Source: Chrysoperla carnea (taxonomy: Eukaryota > Arthropoda > Insecta > Neuroptera > Chrysopidae). From it: 64,000 nt of DNA. The notes under the pieces were generated by a model. It had not been told where the DNA came from, did no database searches, and saw only the letters and a program-made list of their open reading frames with translations. Position 1 is the stretch's first letter. Each line of letters opens with the position of its first letter. This document shows, in pieces, positions 37,501 to 46,554 of the stretch. The translations under genes and the position numbers were made by a program. The stretch spans positions 62,846,181 to 62,910,180 of the forward strand of contig NC_058340.1 of assembly GCF_905475395.1 (NCBI RefSeq), written 5' to 3'.

Positions 37501-40500
37501 CAAATTTTAATTACGCTAATAGTTCCTCACAAACAGTAGCTCAGAATGCTGCTAGCTTAAGTCCAAATATGACAAATACAGCTCAGGCAGTAACACAAAC
37601 AAATAATTTAATACCACCATTGCAATTCGATAATCAGAGACCACAATGTGTACAAAATATTCCACAACCATCTCAGCCGCAACAGCCACAAGTGAATTGG
37701 AATGGTGCACAAGCTTTAAATAATCAAGTGGCTCCTGGAAATCGTGCAAATAACTATTGGGATAATTTCCGAAGGTAAGTTATTCATAGAAATTTCATTT
37801 ACTTAGTTTTTTAATCTATTTTTTTTTATTTATATTGCAGTTAAATATTATTAAATTAATTTAAAAAATACATTCTTTCATTATTCTCCATTTTTCCTAA
37901 ATTCCATACCCATTATTTCGATTTTTAAAACTGCATTTGAAACAATATTTTGGTGAGTTATGATTTTTGTTGGAAAAATAAATGTGTGAATACTACTAAT
38001 AATCTTGTTTTTAAAAAATAATCTAAATATTTTAAAATATTACCATCTCTGCGTACTAATTTTTGAGGCTGCTTTCAAGAATGGAGAAAAGTATTCGTTC
38101 TTCAATCATAAAACATTGGTAGGAATTCATACCTTAATGTAAGGAAGGAAGTACATACAAAGAGTTATTTTTGGATGTATTTTTTTTTCTTAAATGACAA
38201 AAAAAATCCATAAAATCATTATCATGAAATGAGGTTTTTAAATGTGTTTGTAATAGTTTACTGATTTTAAAATACATTTATTGTCAATATTAACATAGGA
38301 AATTACTCAATAGGCAGGGCCCTCTATTTTTTTAAGGAGTTCGTTCATCCACAAATTTATATCGGCTGTTTAATTTTTTTATATTACTCTAGAATATATA
38401 GTTATTTAGGAAAAATACTTAGTTTAGTTAAAAATGATTTTGAGTGAGTAATGGTCATTTTCTGCTTCGACAATCGTACTCTTTTAACATTTTCCGTAAT
38501 CTTTCGAAAAATTTCTGATTTTGTGTCTTACATACTTTCAAATATCAACAAAGTTGATCTAACCAAACTGAATTGGTTAGATTTGTTTTCTAAGTTTTTT
38601 TTAGAGGTATACTAAATATGTAAATGATTTGCTGAATTTTGACTACAGCTAAACTAAATTGAAAAAAAAGTTGCTGAACATTGTTTTTTGTGAGAATCTG
38701 ATACAGCTTAGCTTGTATTTTTGTAACGGTCATTAAACTGTACCTTGAGGAAAATCTTTACGATTCTTAGTTTTTAAAAAATTGTAACCGGATGGTTAAT
38801 TAGTGGCTTTGAGGAACTAGCAATAAAATATCAAGGATTATCACGCTGAAATGATAGAATTAAATAAAAACACTTACTATTTAATTGTTAATATTCTTGA
38901 TTTCTTCTGGAATCGATTCCAACTCTTGTGTATTTCCCCTAAGAACTGAATTATAATGACAGGACTCTGAAATTCTAAGAATTACCTATTCTAAAAAATT
39001 TTTTTAAATGTGAATTTGTATCTTTATCCATACCCGTTTTTGTTTTTAATCAATATTAAAATGCACTATGTTCGAAAAATAAAACAAATTTTCCTGATTT
39101 TTTTTTTTTTTAGTTATTCACGTCAAAATTTATTATCTACAACATCAAAAAGTAACGAAGGTTCATCACATAGTCCATCCCCGTTAATCGATCGCTCACA
39201 TAATATGTTCCGTACAAATGGTATTATTGCCCCAATGGAAACATTAAACCATCATATAAGTCTACCAAAATCAAATACAAACAATGCATCATCAACATCA
39301 GCTCAAGATGATTTAGTTATTAAAAGACAAAAGAAACGTCAACATTCAGATGTCTCAATCAATGTAAATCAATGCAATGATACAAACATTGGTGGGGGTA
39401 ATAATAATCAAATACATTCAAATAATCATCAATCAGCGCATTATTCATTGGATGGTCAGGCATCATCCTCGTCAGCAGCCACAATGCATACACATTTACT
39501 AAACATTATACAACAGAATTTAAGTAATCCAGACAATAATAGTGATTCACCATCAAATTTGGAACAACGATTAAATGAGCCTATTAACAGTGAACAACCA
39601 TCATGTTCATCACATTCTGGTGATAAAGCCAGTAAACATGAAAGTACACAACGTCGTAATATTTATGATCCAAATGAATGGAGAGAAAATTCACAAAATG
39701 ATCGATCGAAGTAAGTATTAACCTCATTTACAATGTAGGTCAATAGCCGGAACTGATTTTCTTGTTGAAATATATTCAGGGGTGTCTCCCGAATGTAAAT
39801 ATAAGTTGACCAGACGTTATTGTTAAATATAGTTAACGGTGTGTTAATAATATATAATAACCAAATTTGTAGAACATGAAATTTCCTATAAATTTCATTC
39901 AAAAGTTTTTGTCGTAGCATTTATTGTTTAAGAGCTAGAACGCTGTAAATGTCGAGTCGGCGCACAATAGCCACGATATTATATTGCTGTATTTTCAGTC
40001 ATGCACCTATATATTTTAGTATACTGTTTGGAAACCACATTTATATTATATTATAAAGTAAGAAGAGTCTTATGTATAAAACAAAGAGGGGTTGTACATG
40101 TGTATACACTTGTCACTTGTACACATACAATACAGCGCGCATAACATACAGTACACATTCTGTTTTATACGTAAGAACGTCCATAAAAACTCTTCTTACT
40201 TCATATATTATAAATGGCTAACGATATGGTTTCCAAACAATTTAGTTCAGGTTGTATGGAATAGTTCCCCCTCTTAACATTCCAATAGTATACAGGTATA
40301 ATTTCTAACGCTTTCGGTCTTCTCTTTAATTACGCAAGATCTCGCACTCGGCTTTATTGTACTACAGCTTGGAGTGAATACTAATATTTTCAACAGTTTT
40401 CGTTAAAAAACGCATAAGTATTCACTGCAAGCAATAGTACATAGCTGACGCGTCTATGAAAATTTCAATACAATGAAGCCTAGTAGTACGAGACCATTGC

Positions 40501-43500
40501 TTCATTAACGAGGGGTCCAAAAGCGTTGTATTTGGAGAATATTAAACCTTACCTTAAATATTTTATTTAGTCAAACATAGTAATTTTGTCTAGCGATCTT
40601 ATATGTCTCAGAATTTGTCAGCCATAGTTTACGAAAAATCGTATTATTCGACTTTGTACTTGAGCTTGATAAAACATGAGGAATATTCAAAAGATATTTT
40701 CAAGCTGGATCTAAATTTTATAAACTCGAGATAACTTTATTAATAATTTCTTGGTTTATAAAATACAAATTAATTTTATTTCAGACCAAAATTATTTGAT
40801 TTCCTTCGTGATAATGTGTATAAAGAAGTTGCTTCTTTAATATCAGCAAATGAGAATCGACCACATTTTCTTATTCAATTGTTTCGTGATTTACAACTAA
40901 TTAGTTCTGATGGGTTACGTCACCGCACATTACAATCTATCCAAGGTGTAGTTACTGATTCATTAGCAAATTTACCTGTTAATGGACAAGGAGCTAATCG
41001 ACAAGTGAGTAACAAATGTAAATTATTAACTGTCCTGTTTCATTTATTATTTTAAAATTTGTTTTAGAACAATTCTCCGTCAGTAAAGAAAGAAAATTCT
41101 CAGAGTTCAGATCATAATAATGAAGAACTTGTGAAAGAAAATATTATAACATTACAAAATTTAACAACTGCAGGACAGGATGATATTAACAAAGTAAGAT
41201 AATTTTGTACTTTTAGTTTTTAGAACATTTTTTACCATATGCCCATATAAGAAATACTTTTAGACCAAAGACAATATACAGTATTTTGAATACGAAGCGT
41301 TTTGGCAGTTACATTTTTGGGCTAAAAATATTTGTCTTAATCTTCGCTACAACTAATAAATGTTTCTCAGTATATTTATGAAACATCCTATACCAGGGTT
41401 GGCGAACCTTTATGTATCAGCGTGCCAGTTTTTTGGAAAGAAATATCTAATGAGGCCATAGACATTTAATGAGATAAAATAATTTTTACTTCGTGATTAT
41501 TGGTAAAATAATCATTCTAAATACATATTATCAACTAAAAACTACTTATTAACTACAAAAATAAAATACAATTTGGGATGTCTCATACTTAGATGAAAAT
41601 ATGATTAAAATAGCACGAGCCAGCTTCTTCAAACAGTTGAATGTGTCTGATAACGAATTCCGTGTTTCCAAAATTTTTTTATTGGCATTTTTACTTATAT
41701 CTCTTTTCAATCTTCCTGTTAATTAATGTCAATTTCAACTCTTTCCTTTTTTCAATAAATTTTTGAATCCATATTGTACTAGACCAGAAAATAATCAGCT
41801 GCATTTCAAAACGCCCAATCTGTACATGGTATGTACAGGTATGCCTAGGGTAGCGGGACCGATTCCCAAAGTCACTTCAAAAATAAATTCAGTTAATATT
41901 TTTGCCTCTACAAATAATTGGGGAGCTGTTGAACGAAATTGTCAGGGGAAAATATGGTAAAACACATACATGGTATCACAATGGGCCCTATGGCCTTATT
42001 GTATCCTTCGTGGGCAGCCAATATAATCTATCCACCTACTTACTTCTGAAAATACTTGTAGTTTCTTGTAATGATATTGTTGACGCGAATGAGAAACGTT
42101 GGCATATGTCTGTAAAAACCGTCAATTTTGAAAGACACATAACATTGAACAACTGTGGGTATTGTTCAAAACGTGCCCAAAATATTGTGTCACATGCTAT
42201 TGATTCACCATGTCTATCAATTCCATACAAATATTCGCTTCTGAAACTTATTTCTGAAGGTAATAATAGATAGCTCCCCACGAATTACTGATATGTTTAT
42301 TGTCTTTGGTGTACACACATACTTTTACAGTTAAATATTTACTTTTACATTGGCTTGTTTCAATGATTTTTAGATTCGTACGGAAGAAAAATTTGAATTA
42401 GAAGTACATGCGGTTATATATAATTTAGTTCCATTTTTTCATGTCAATGCTGATAATATTTGCTCAGATTTAATGACTGAAACAATTAGAACTTTAGCTT
42501 TGCAATTAATTCCAACATTGCCATTTTTAAATGAAAATACTGAAAAATCTAAATACTATTTTGATTATTGGCAATCACAACTAAATTCATATTTAGAACG
42601 AGCTTTAATCAAATTTCATGGATGTAGGTAAGTTCACTTTATAATTACTGTGGAAATTTTCTCAATAACTTCGAAAAAAACACACATGAGACTACTTTCC
42701 TTAACAATTACTAAATTGGCAACAATCTTAAAAGGCTTTGTCAAATTTCAGTTAAAATCTATACAATGGGTGTTCTTAAAAGAGCTAAAAAAATCGCGCA
42801 TAAGACGGCTTTAAATAAGATGATTTAACTAAACTGACTTTATTACAAAGTTGCTACGCTAGGGCGCTCTACGTACAGCAGAGATATTCTACCAAAATAT
42901 TATTGTATTATTGCCTATGTTTGAATTTTAACTTCCATATTTTATAAATGTTTATGAAATTTACAAAATATAAAGTAGTTTTTTCGAGTATGGAATCCTA
43001 AACTCGCACTTGAAACAAAGCTAAGAACACTCTCTATTAAATTACTTTTCAAACAAAAAAAAAATCAAAATCGATTCACTCGTTTAGCAGCTACGATGCC
43101 ACAGGCAGACACAGACACATAGCGGTCCTTCTTTTTGGTTGGGGGTTTAAAAACTCGGAATTTTTAAGGCGCTGTACCCATGCAAACTTTTTATTTACTC
43201 ATCAAGAACTATCAGAATCCATGGTTTCATAAAGTTTGATTGTAAGCACAGCTAAAATTAGCGTTATATTGTGAAAATAGGATTCAAAAACTAATATTTT
43301 TGTTATTTTTGTGTTAAAGGTTACGAAATGTAACTGAAGAAATCTTATCAGTGATAACAGATATTGTTGTTGGTGAATTATATTATTTATATGCAAGTGA
43401 TAACAATTTAATATTACCACATGATTGTACGACAACGACAAATGGTGAATTAATATCAAATGAAAGTACAGTAACAGAACAATCATCACATTCGTATCCA

Positions 43501-45429
43501 GAACAAGGTAGTCCAAGTGAAAGTCAGGATGCAGATAGTTCTGATCACCAACATCATCATCATCAATGTAGTAGTATTAGTAATCAAAATGGTAGTACAT
43601 CGAAACAAGAGTATAATTGTGGACATTTACATCAACAAGATACTATTCAAAATGATTGTCAACCATCTTTATTACATAATGGTGATTTAGCTGAAGCAGA
43701 TCAATCACATGATAATGAAGAGGAAGAAGGTGCTGTTGGCGGATTGTTGAATCCAGATGATGGAATTGCGTTGATTAAATCTGAAGATGTTAGTTCAGAA
43801 GATACGGGTGGTGGTAATACTGAGGTTTGTATTTCGGATTTTTTAAAATTATGTAGAATATTGGGAAAAATGGAAACCTTACAATAGAGTATTTTACTCT
43901 ATATGAAGATAAAGTCTAGCAATATATTATTGAAATAAGAGGCTAAAGTGCCGAGCGAGATGAAGCGCAAGCGACTTTAGCCGTTTGATTACTTAGAGGT
44001 TGCGGGTTCGAAGCCAGGTAGCGAAAGTTTGATCAATTATAATTTGTATTCGGATGTAGTTTAAATTAATAAAGACTAAAAAATAATGATGGGGGTGGTC
44101 TCTATGATAAGTCTACATGTCTGAGGAACGCAGGTTAAACCCCATTATTATTATTATATTATTGAGATAGCCTAGGAAAAATGCAGTCGGAAAATGTCAA
44201 TTTTAGTTCACAAAACAACAAAATAAATTTTAATATTCCATTCAAATTTCTTAATATTTTTAATCCGATTTTTAAAACATTGAAATAGTAGCCGCCATGT
44301 TATTACCTCATACGGTTGTGTAAACTAATAAGTTTAAATTATAAACAATTATCATTCAAATTATTAGGGCATTTATTTACACAACCAACTGACGTCATGG
44401 CCACGGAGCAATATGACGTCCACTGCGTCTAGCGTTTTCGTTAAATTACAATCTTAATTGAGACACTTTTCAAAAGTGGTTGTAACACCCTGTTTTGCTT
44501 TGTCTGATCGTCGCTTTAAAAACAATATCAAAACACTTCTTCCAATTTTTTCCAAAAAACCGTTTTGGCAATATTCACAGTAATATCCATTTTTTCACCC
44601 TATAACTAGAAAAGATCGCTTTCCCGACTAAAAAAAAGTGTTTTGAAATATCATTATTTTAACATCTTATCTTGGGCTAGTACGAATAGTTTGTTAAAAT
44701 TTCATAATTTATTTTAGGCTGATTTAGAATGGATTACTTTTGATTCTGGATTAGATTGTTCAGCTCCAAATAATACTGCTTCGACAGAAAATTTAATCGT
44801 CAGCACAGGTATGTAGACTAAATTATTACATAAAAATTCATACAGTGTTTTCATTTCAAAAGTATTCACTCTTAATAACTCTTAACCTGATGTGGTTATT
44901 GTTTTGAGTGAAAACACGTCAATTTATGTATTGAGGGGGAAGTTCAGAAATGGTAGCTAGAGAATTTTAGGTGCCATCCCTTCACACCTAGCCATCCCAA
45001 CTTTGAAATTTCAAATGGCAACTCCTACCTTCTATGCATCATTTGAAAAAGAATAAATTCTCTATTCAACTATGATAAAAAAAAAATGAAATCGATCCAT
45101 TGGTTCTTAAGACAGACTACACAGAAGATTCAAGCCTAAAATTCTCTTTGTACCATTTTTGAACTTCCCAGTCGATAGCTAAATCGACGTCTTTCCACTC
45201 AAAACAATAATCACATGAGGTCAAGAGTTATTAAGGGTGGATACTTTTGAAATAATTACCCTGTACAAATACAGCCAAACCCAGATTATAAAATAAAAAA
45301 ATTATATTTAAATTGAAACTTGAACAATTATTTATTAGATTTGTCTGTATTTTGATAATTTAGTAAAATGCATTAAAAATCATTTAATTTTCAGATAAGC
45401 CACCGGGAGGTGATCCTACATGTGATTGA
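22568..45429 (+). CDS. PCM1: Pericentriolar material 1 protein (centriolar satellite scaffold)
   Basis: PCM1 scaffolds centriolar satellites and helps bring centrosomal proteins along microtubules. I join 20 exons, all GT-AG with agreeing phases (1901 aa; human 2024): 22568-22711, 25546-25669, 26517-26648, 26714-27027, 27377-27520, 30378-30848, 31235-31601, 32897-33102, 33174-33327, 33389-33524, 34098-34845, 35464-35844, 37218-37774, 39114-39710, 40785-41004, 41068-41193, 42374-42627, 43320-43824, 44718-44808, 45395-45429. A possible extra exon is at 28325-28462. Coiled-coil stretches are at residues about 213-236, 240-280, 444-550 and 655-685. A 12-glutamine run is at 348-359. The middle is Asn/Ser/Gln-rich and disordered. 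The decisive match is VYKEVASLISANENRPHFLI (1498 on) followed by FRDLQLISSDGLRHRTL, and then a conserved helical block (1608-1710), as in vertebrate PCM1 C-termini. Introns are full of short transposons. Confidence 0.93.
23299..23706. mobile_element. Palindromic element, copy 1, PCM1 intron 1
   Basis: The 23384-23706 part is one long palindrome with arms of about 140 bases, beginning GGCTTTTAACAAAAAGAAAA and centred near 23545 on an AATGTAGCAATCTGTTCC spacer. Upstream, 23299-23372 matches 56797-56875. A second copy of the whole unit is at 56563-57176. Confidence 0.75.
25771..26111. mobile_element. TTAA-flanked short element, family 1, copy 2
   Basis: Starts TTAAGGTAGTACGACCG and ends ACTACCGTGCTCATACATCC plus TTAA. 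The first 14 bases match copy 1 at 11362. It is 341 bases long and lies in PCM1 intron 2. The interior holds two inverted ATATCGAAAA-type segments. The right end is more diverged than in the other copies. Confidence 0.55.
27114..27245. repeat. Single end of TTAA family 2
   Basis: TTAAGGCTGTCCTATACACA at 27114 matches the end of the full element at 60755-61208 (TTAAGACTGTTCTATACACA). A further stretch with ATCGATTTGAAATTTAGAT also matches. No opposite end is visible, so it is truncated. It lies in PCM1 intron 4. Confidence 0.5.
27851..28189. mobile_element. TTAA-flanked short element, family 1, copy 3
   Basis: Starts TTAAGGTATTTCCAGCATGG and ends GATACTGGAAATACCTTAA; 339 bases. Its left end matches the right end of the copy at 11362-11868 in reverse complement, and an ATCGCGAACTTT segment is shared in inverted form. 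It sits in the long PCM1 intron 5, just before the possible cassette exon. Confidence 0.7.
28325..28462 (+). CDS. PCM1: Possible extra (cassette) exon of PCM1
   Basis: 138 bases open in the PCM1 phase (phase 0 on both sides, matching the exons ending at 27520 and starting at 30378). It begins after AAAAAATAG and ends at a GTGGGT donor, and it encodes 46 residues rich in Asn, Ser and Gln (…NQENQSYPSTSDINS…), like its neighbours. A TACTAAT branch-point-like sequence lies about 25 bases before the acceptor. The polypyrimidine tract is poor, which argues for an alternative exon or for chance. The gene model is complete without it. Confidence 0.4.
30561..30596 (+). repeat. CAG/CAA tract coding 12 glutamines
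   Basis: Twelve in-frame CAG or CAA codons within PCM1 exon 6 (residues 348-359). Mixed codons interrupt pure CAG runs, which usually limits slippage. Length may still vary between individuals. Confidence 0.9.
30935..31195 (+). mobile_element. Dispersed non-LTR-like repeat, partial copy
   Basis: Contains TATCTCTGTACCAAATTTGA, AAATCGGTTAAATAGTTTAG, GCGTGATTGCGTAACACACA and ends with TTTCGCATTTATAATATTAG. The same series appears at 36174-36575. This tail is common at the 3' end of high-copy insect elements. It lies in PCM1 intron 6. Confidence 0.6.
31682..31788. mobile_element. Small palindromic MITE, PCM1 intron 7
   Basis: GGTCGTTCAAACAAAAATGG at the left faces its near reverse complement ending GATTTGAACCACC at the right. 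The arms are about 40 bases (GGCGCCGAACAA...AGAGAGTG) with a loop of about 25. No coding frame. Confidence 0.65.
31993..32323. mobile_element. TIR element of about 330 bp, PCM1 intron 7
   Basis: Left end GTGTGCCAACATCTGAGGTA, right end TACCTCAGATGTTGACACAC: near-perfect terminal inverted repeats of about 27 bases. Inside, a segment with GGGACAT...TATCAAAAAAA occurs about three times in tandem with variation. Confidence 0.65.
34941..35130. repeat. Partial copy of the element at 45915-46213
   Basis: Shares ACAAATTGTTTTTT, a TACATCAACGAGTGT start, the GCTTGTATGTGTT block, TATAGCTATGACTGAC and GCATTAGTCA in the same order as the left half of the full palindrome at 45915. The right arm is missing. 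It lies in PCM1 intron 11. Confidence 0.6.
36174..36575 (+). mobile_element. Dispersed non-LTR-like repeat, fuller copy
   Basis: Opens ACTAGCTGTGAACTACCTGC next to TTCGCTGAGCAACTTC, a recognisable start of a very common insect repeat, and closes with AAATCGGTTCATTAGTTTAG, GTGATTGCGTAACATACAGA and TTTCGCATTTGTGATATTAA. No reverse-transcriptase frame. It is in PCM1 intron 12, in the same orientation as PCM1. Confidence 0.6.
40022..40242. mobile_element. Palindromic MITE, copy 1, PCM1 intron 14
   Basis: Left end ACTGTTTGGAAACCA faces right end GGTTTCCAAACA. Inside are paired segments AGTAAGAAGAGT and ACTCTTCTTACT, and ATGTATAAAACA and TGTTTTATACGT. It is related to 46312-46554. Confidence 0.7.
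41395..42330. other. Possible decayed hAT-like insertion, PCM1 intron 16
   Basis: At about 41395 is CAGGGTTGGCGAACCTTTAT, a sequence resembling hAT transposon ends (CAGNGNTGGC). The following 900 bases are less AT-rich from 41760 to 42290 and carry open frames of 65 and 123 codons on the plus strand and 81 on the minus strand. None shows a transposase motif I recognise, and no matching right end is obvious. The flanking PCM1 exons (41193 and 42374) join in phase without it. Confidence 0.3.
43005..43155 (+). repeat. Dispersed LINE-like tail repeat, copy B
   Basis: Has AAACTCGCACTTGAAAC, CTCTCTATTAAATTAC, AATCGATTCACTCGTTTAGC, GCTACGATGCCACAGGCAGA and GGGGGTTTAAAAAC, in the order seen at 20130 and 56030. 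It lies in PCM1 intron 17. Confidence 0.6.
43935..44165 (+). mobile_element. Probable tRNA-derived SINE, PCM1 intron 18
   Basis: AAGTGCCGAGCGAG resembles a tRNA-Ser/Leu A box. About 60 bases on, GGTTGCGGGTTCGAAGCC is a good B box (GGTTCGANNC). The element then has a non-tRNA body and ends in an ATT repeat (TTATTATTATTATA). This order, pol III promoter then body then short tandem tail, is the SINE layout. It does not fold as a functional tRNA. Confidence 0.5.
44841..45265. mobile_element. TA-flanked TIR element, PCM1 last intron
   Basis: TA-CAGTGTTTTCATTTCAAAAG at the left; ACTTTTGAAATAATTACCCTG-TA at the right (split by one mismatch block). The inverted arms extend over about 65 bases through CTTAATAACTCTT and TGATGTGGTTATTGTTTTGA. 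TA duplications with CAG..CTG ends suggest a Tc1/mariner-type MITE. It lies between the last two exons of PCM1. Confidence 0.7.
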
Positions 45430-45435
45430 ATATTT

Positions 45436-45441
45436 AATAAA
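45436..45441 (+). terminator. Poly(A) signal AATAAA of PCM1
   Basis: AATAAA seven bases after the PCM1 TGA. This is too close for the only signal to be comfortable; others follow within a few hundred bases, so 3' end choice is open. Confidence 0.3.
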
Positions 45442-45914
45442 AGACGATTTTATTGTATATTAGTTATAATTGTTTTTGTTTTATGGAGTACTTAAAACAA
45501 TAGATATTTTTGATAGTCGAAACGATTTATATTCTGGGTATAGAGATAACCGCTGAAACCCTACTTTTTCATATATTCGAATAATACTAAATTTAAAAAT
45601 ACTTTAACGTGAAAAAAAAGTGAAAAGCTACTGATGTATCTAAGCATTATCTTGACCAAGCATCCTTAATAAAAAAAAATGTGTTTTATATTACAAAAAT
45701 ATTCGCCTAAAATTTATATAATTTAACGAAACATTAAAACTTGGCTTACATAACTATATGGCATTGAATCTTTAATTCGCATTTTACAAATATTTCAGTA
45801 ATGTTTCTATTTTATTTGGATTTTACTGGATGTAAATGAAACAGAAACATAGTTATTTTTAAATTGAATTTGAAGTGTAAAGAGAGTGGACTTATAATTA
45901 AAAAAGTAATATAA

Positions 45915-46213
45915 TACAAATTGTTTTTTAAATCATTTTCCATCAATGAGTGTGAGAGAGTACATACATATACATTAAGCAATGCGTATAAGAAAAATAC
46001 TATTATGTTTTCTTGTATGTGTTTATAGCTATGACTGACTAATGTAGTTGATCTACAATACTACTGTTCAGAGGCCAAATGCATTAGTCAATCATAGTAC
46101 AAACACATACAAGCAAACATATAATAGTATATTTCTGTACACTTTGTTTCATGTATATGTACTCTCTCACACTCATTGATGTACTATGGGAAATGATTTA
46201 AAAAACAATTTGT
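45915..46213. mobile_element. Palindromic MITE downstream of PCM1
   Basis: ATACAAATTGTTTTTTAAAT at the left is matched by ATTTAAAAAACAATTTGTAT at the right, and the pairing continues through GAGTGTGAGAGAGTACATA and the CTTGTATGTGTTTATAG region to a centre near 46065. About 300 bases. A partial copy is at 34941-35130. Confidence 0.8.
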
Positions 46214-46311
46214 ATAGTACCTCATTTTTATTGTATCTGTAAAGAAATTTTTTGTGGTTCAAATTTATTTAGACTTTTTTACCAAGTTGGACAAATGTGT
46301 CTATTAATAAA

Positions 46312-46554
46312 AGATATGAAGTAAGAAGATTTTTTATGGTCGTTCTTATGTATAAAACATAGAGGGAATGTGTACTGTGTGTTATGGTTTTGTGTTACTG
46401 TGTGTGATTGGTATTGTATGTGTACAACTTCTGAACGGTTGGGTTCATGTATACACATATACAATCCCTCTTTGTTTTATATGTAAGAACGTTCATTAGA
46501 ACTCTTCTTACTTCATATAATATAATTGGTTAACGATATGGTTTACAAACAGTA
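46312..46554. mobile_element. Palindromic MITE, copy 2, downstream of PCM1
   Basis: AGTAAGAAGATTTTTTATGG and ATGTATAAAACATAGAGGGA on the left pair with CCCTCTTTGTTTTATATGTA and ACTCTTCTTACT on the right. The right end GGTTTACAAACAGT matches the end of copy 1 at 40242. The left end is about 20 bases shorter. It lies only about 100 bases from the previous MITE. Confidence 0.7.

Noticed and set aside
41902-42273. 123-codon plus-strand frame in PCM1 intron 16
   Set aside because: No recognised domain; overlapping open frames occur on both strands, and the region follows a hAT-like end. More likely a degenerate insertion.
43948-44020. Functional tRNA gene
   Set aside because: A and B boxes are present, but the acceptor and anticodon stems do not pair and the sequence continues into a SINE-like body.
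44390-44397. Second palindromic CRE (TGACGTCA) as a regulatory site
   Set aside because: It lies in a PCM1 intron with no start site nearby; a single 8-mer match in 64 kb is expected by chance.
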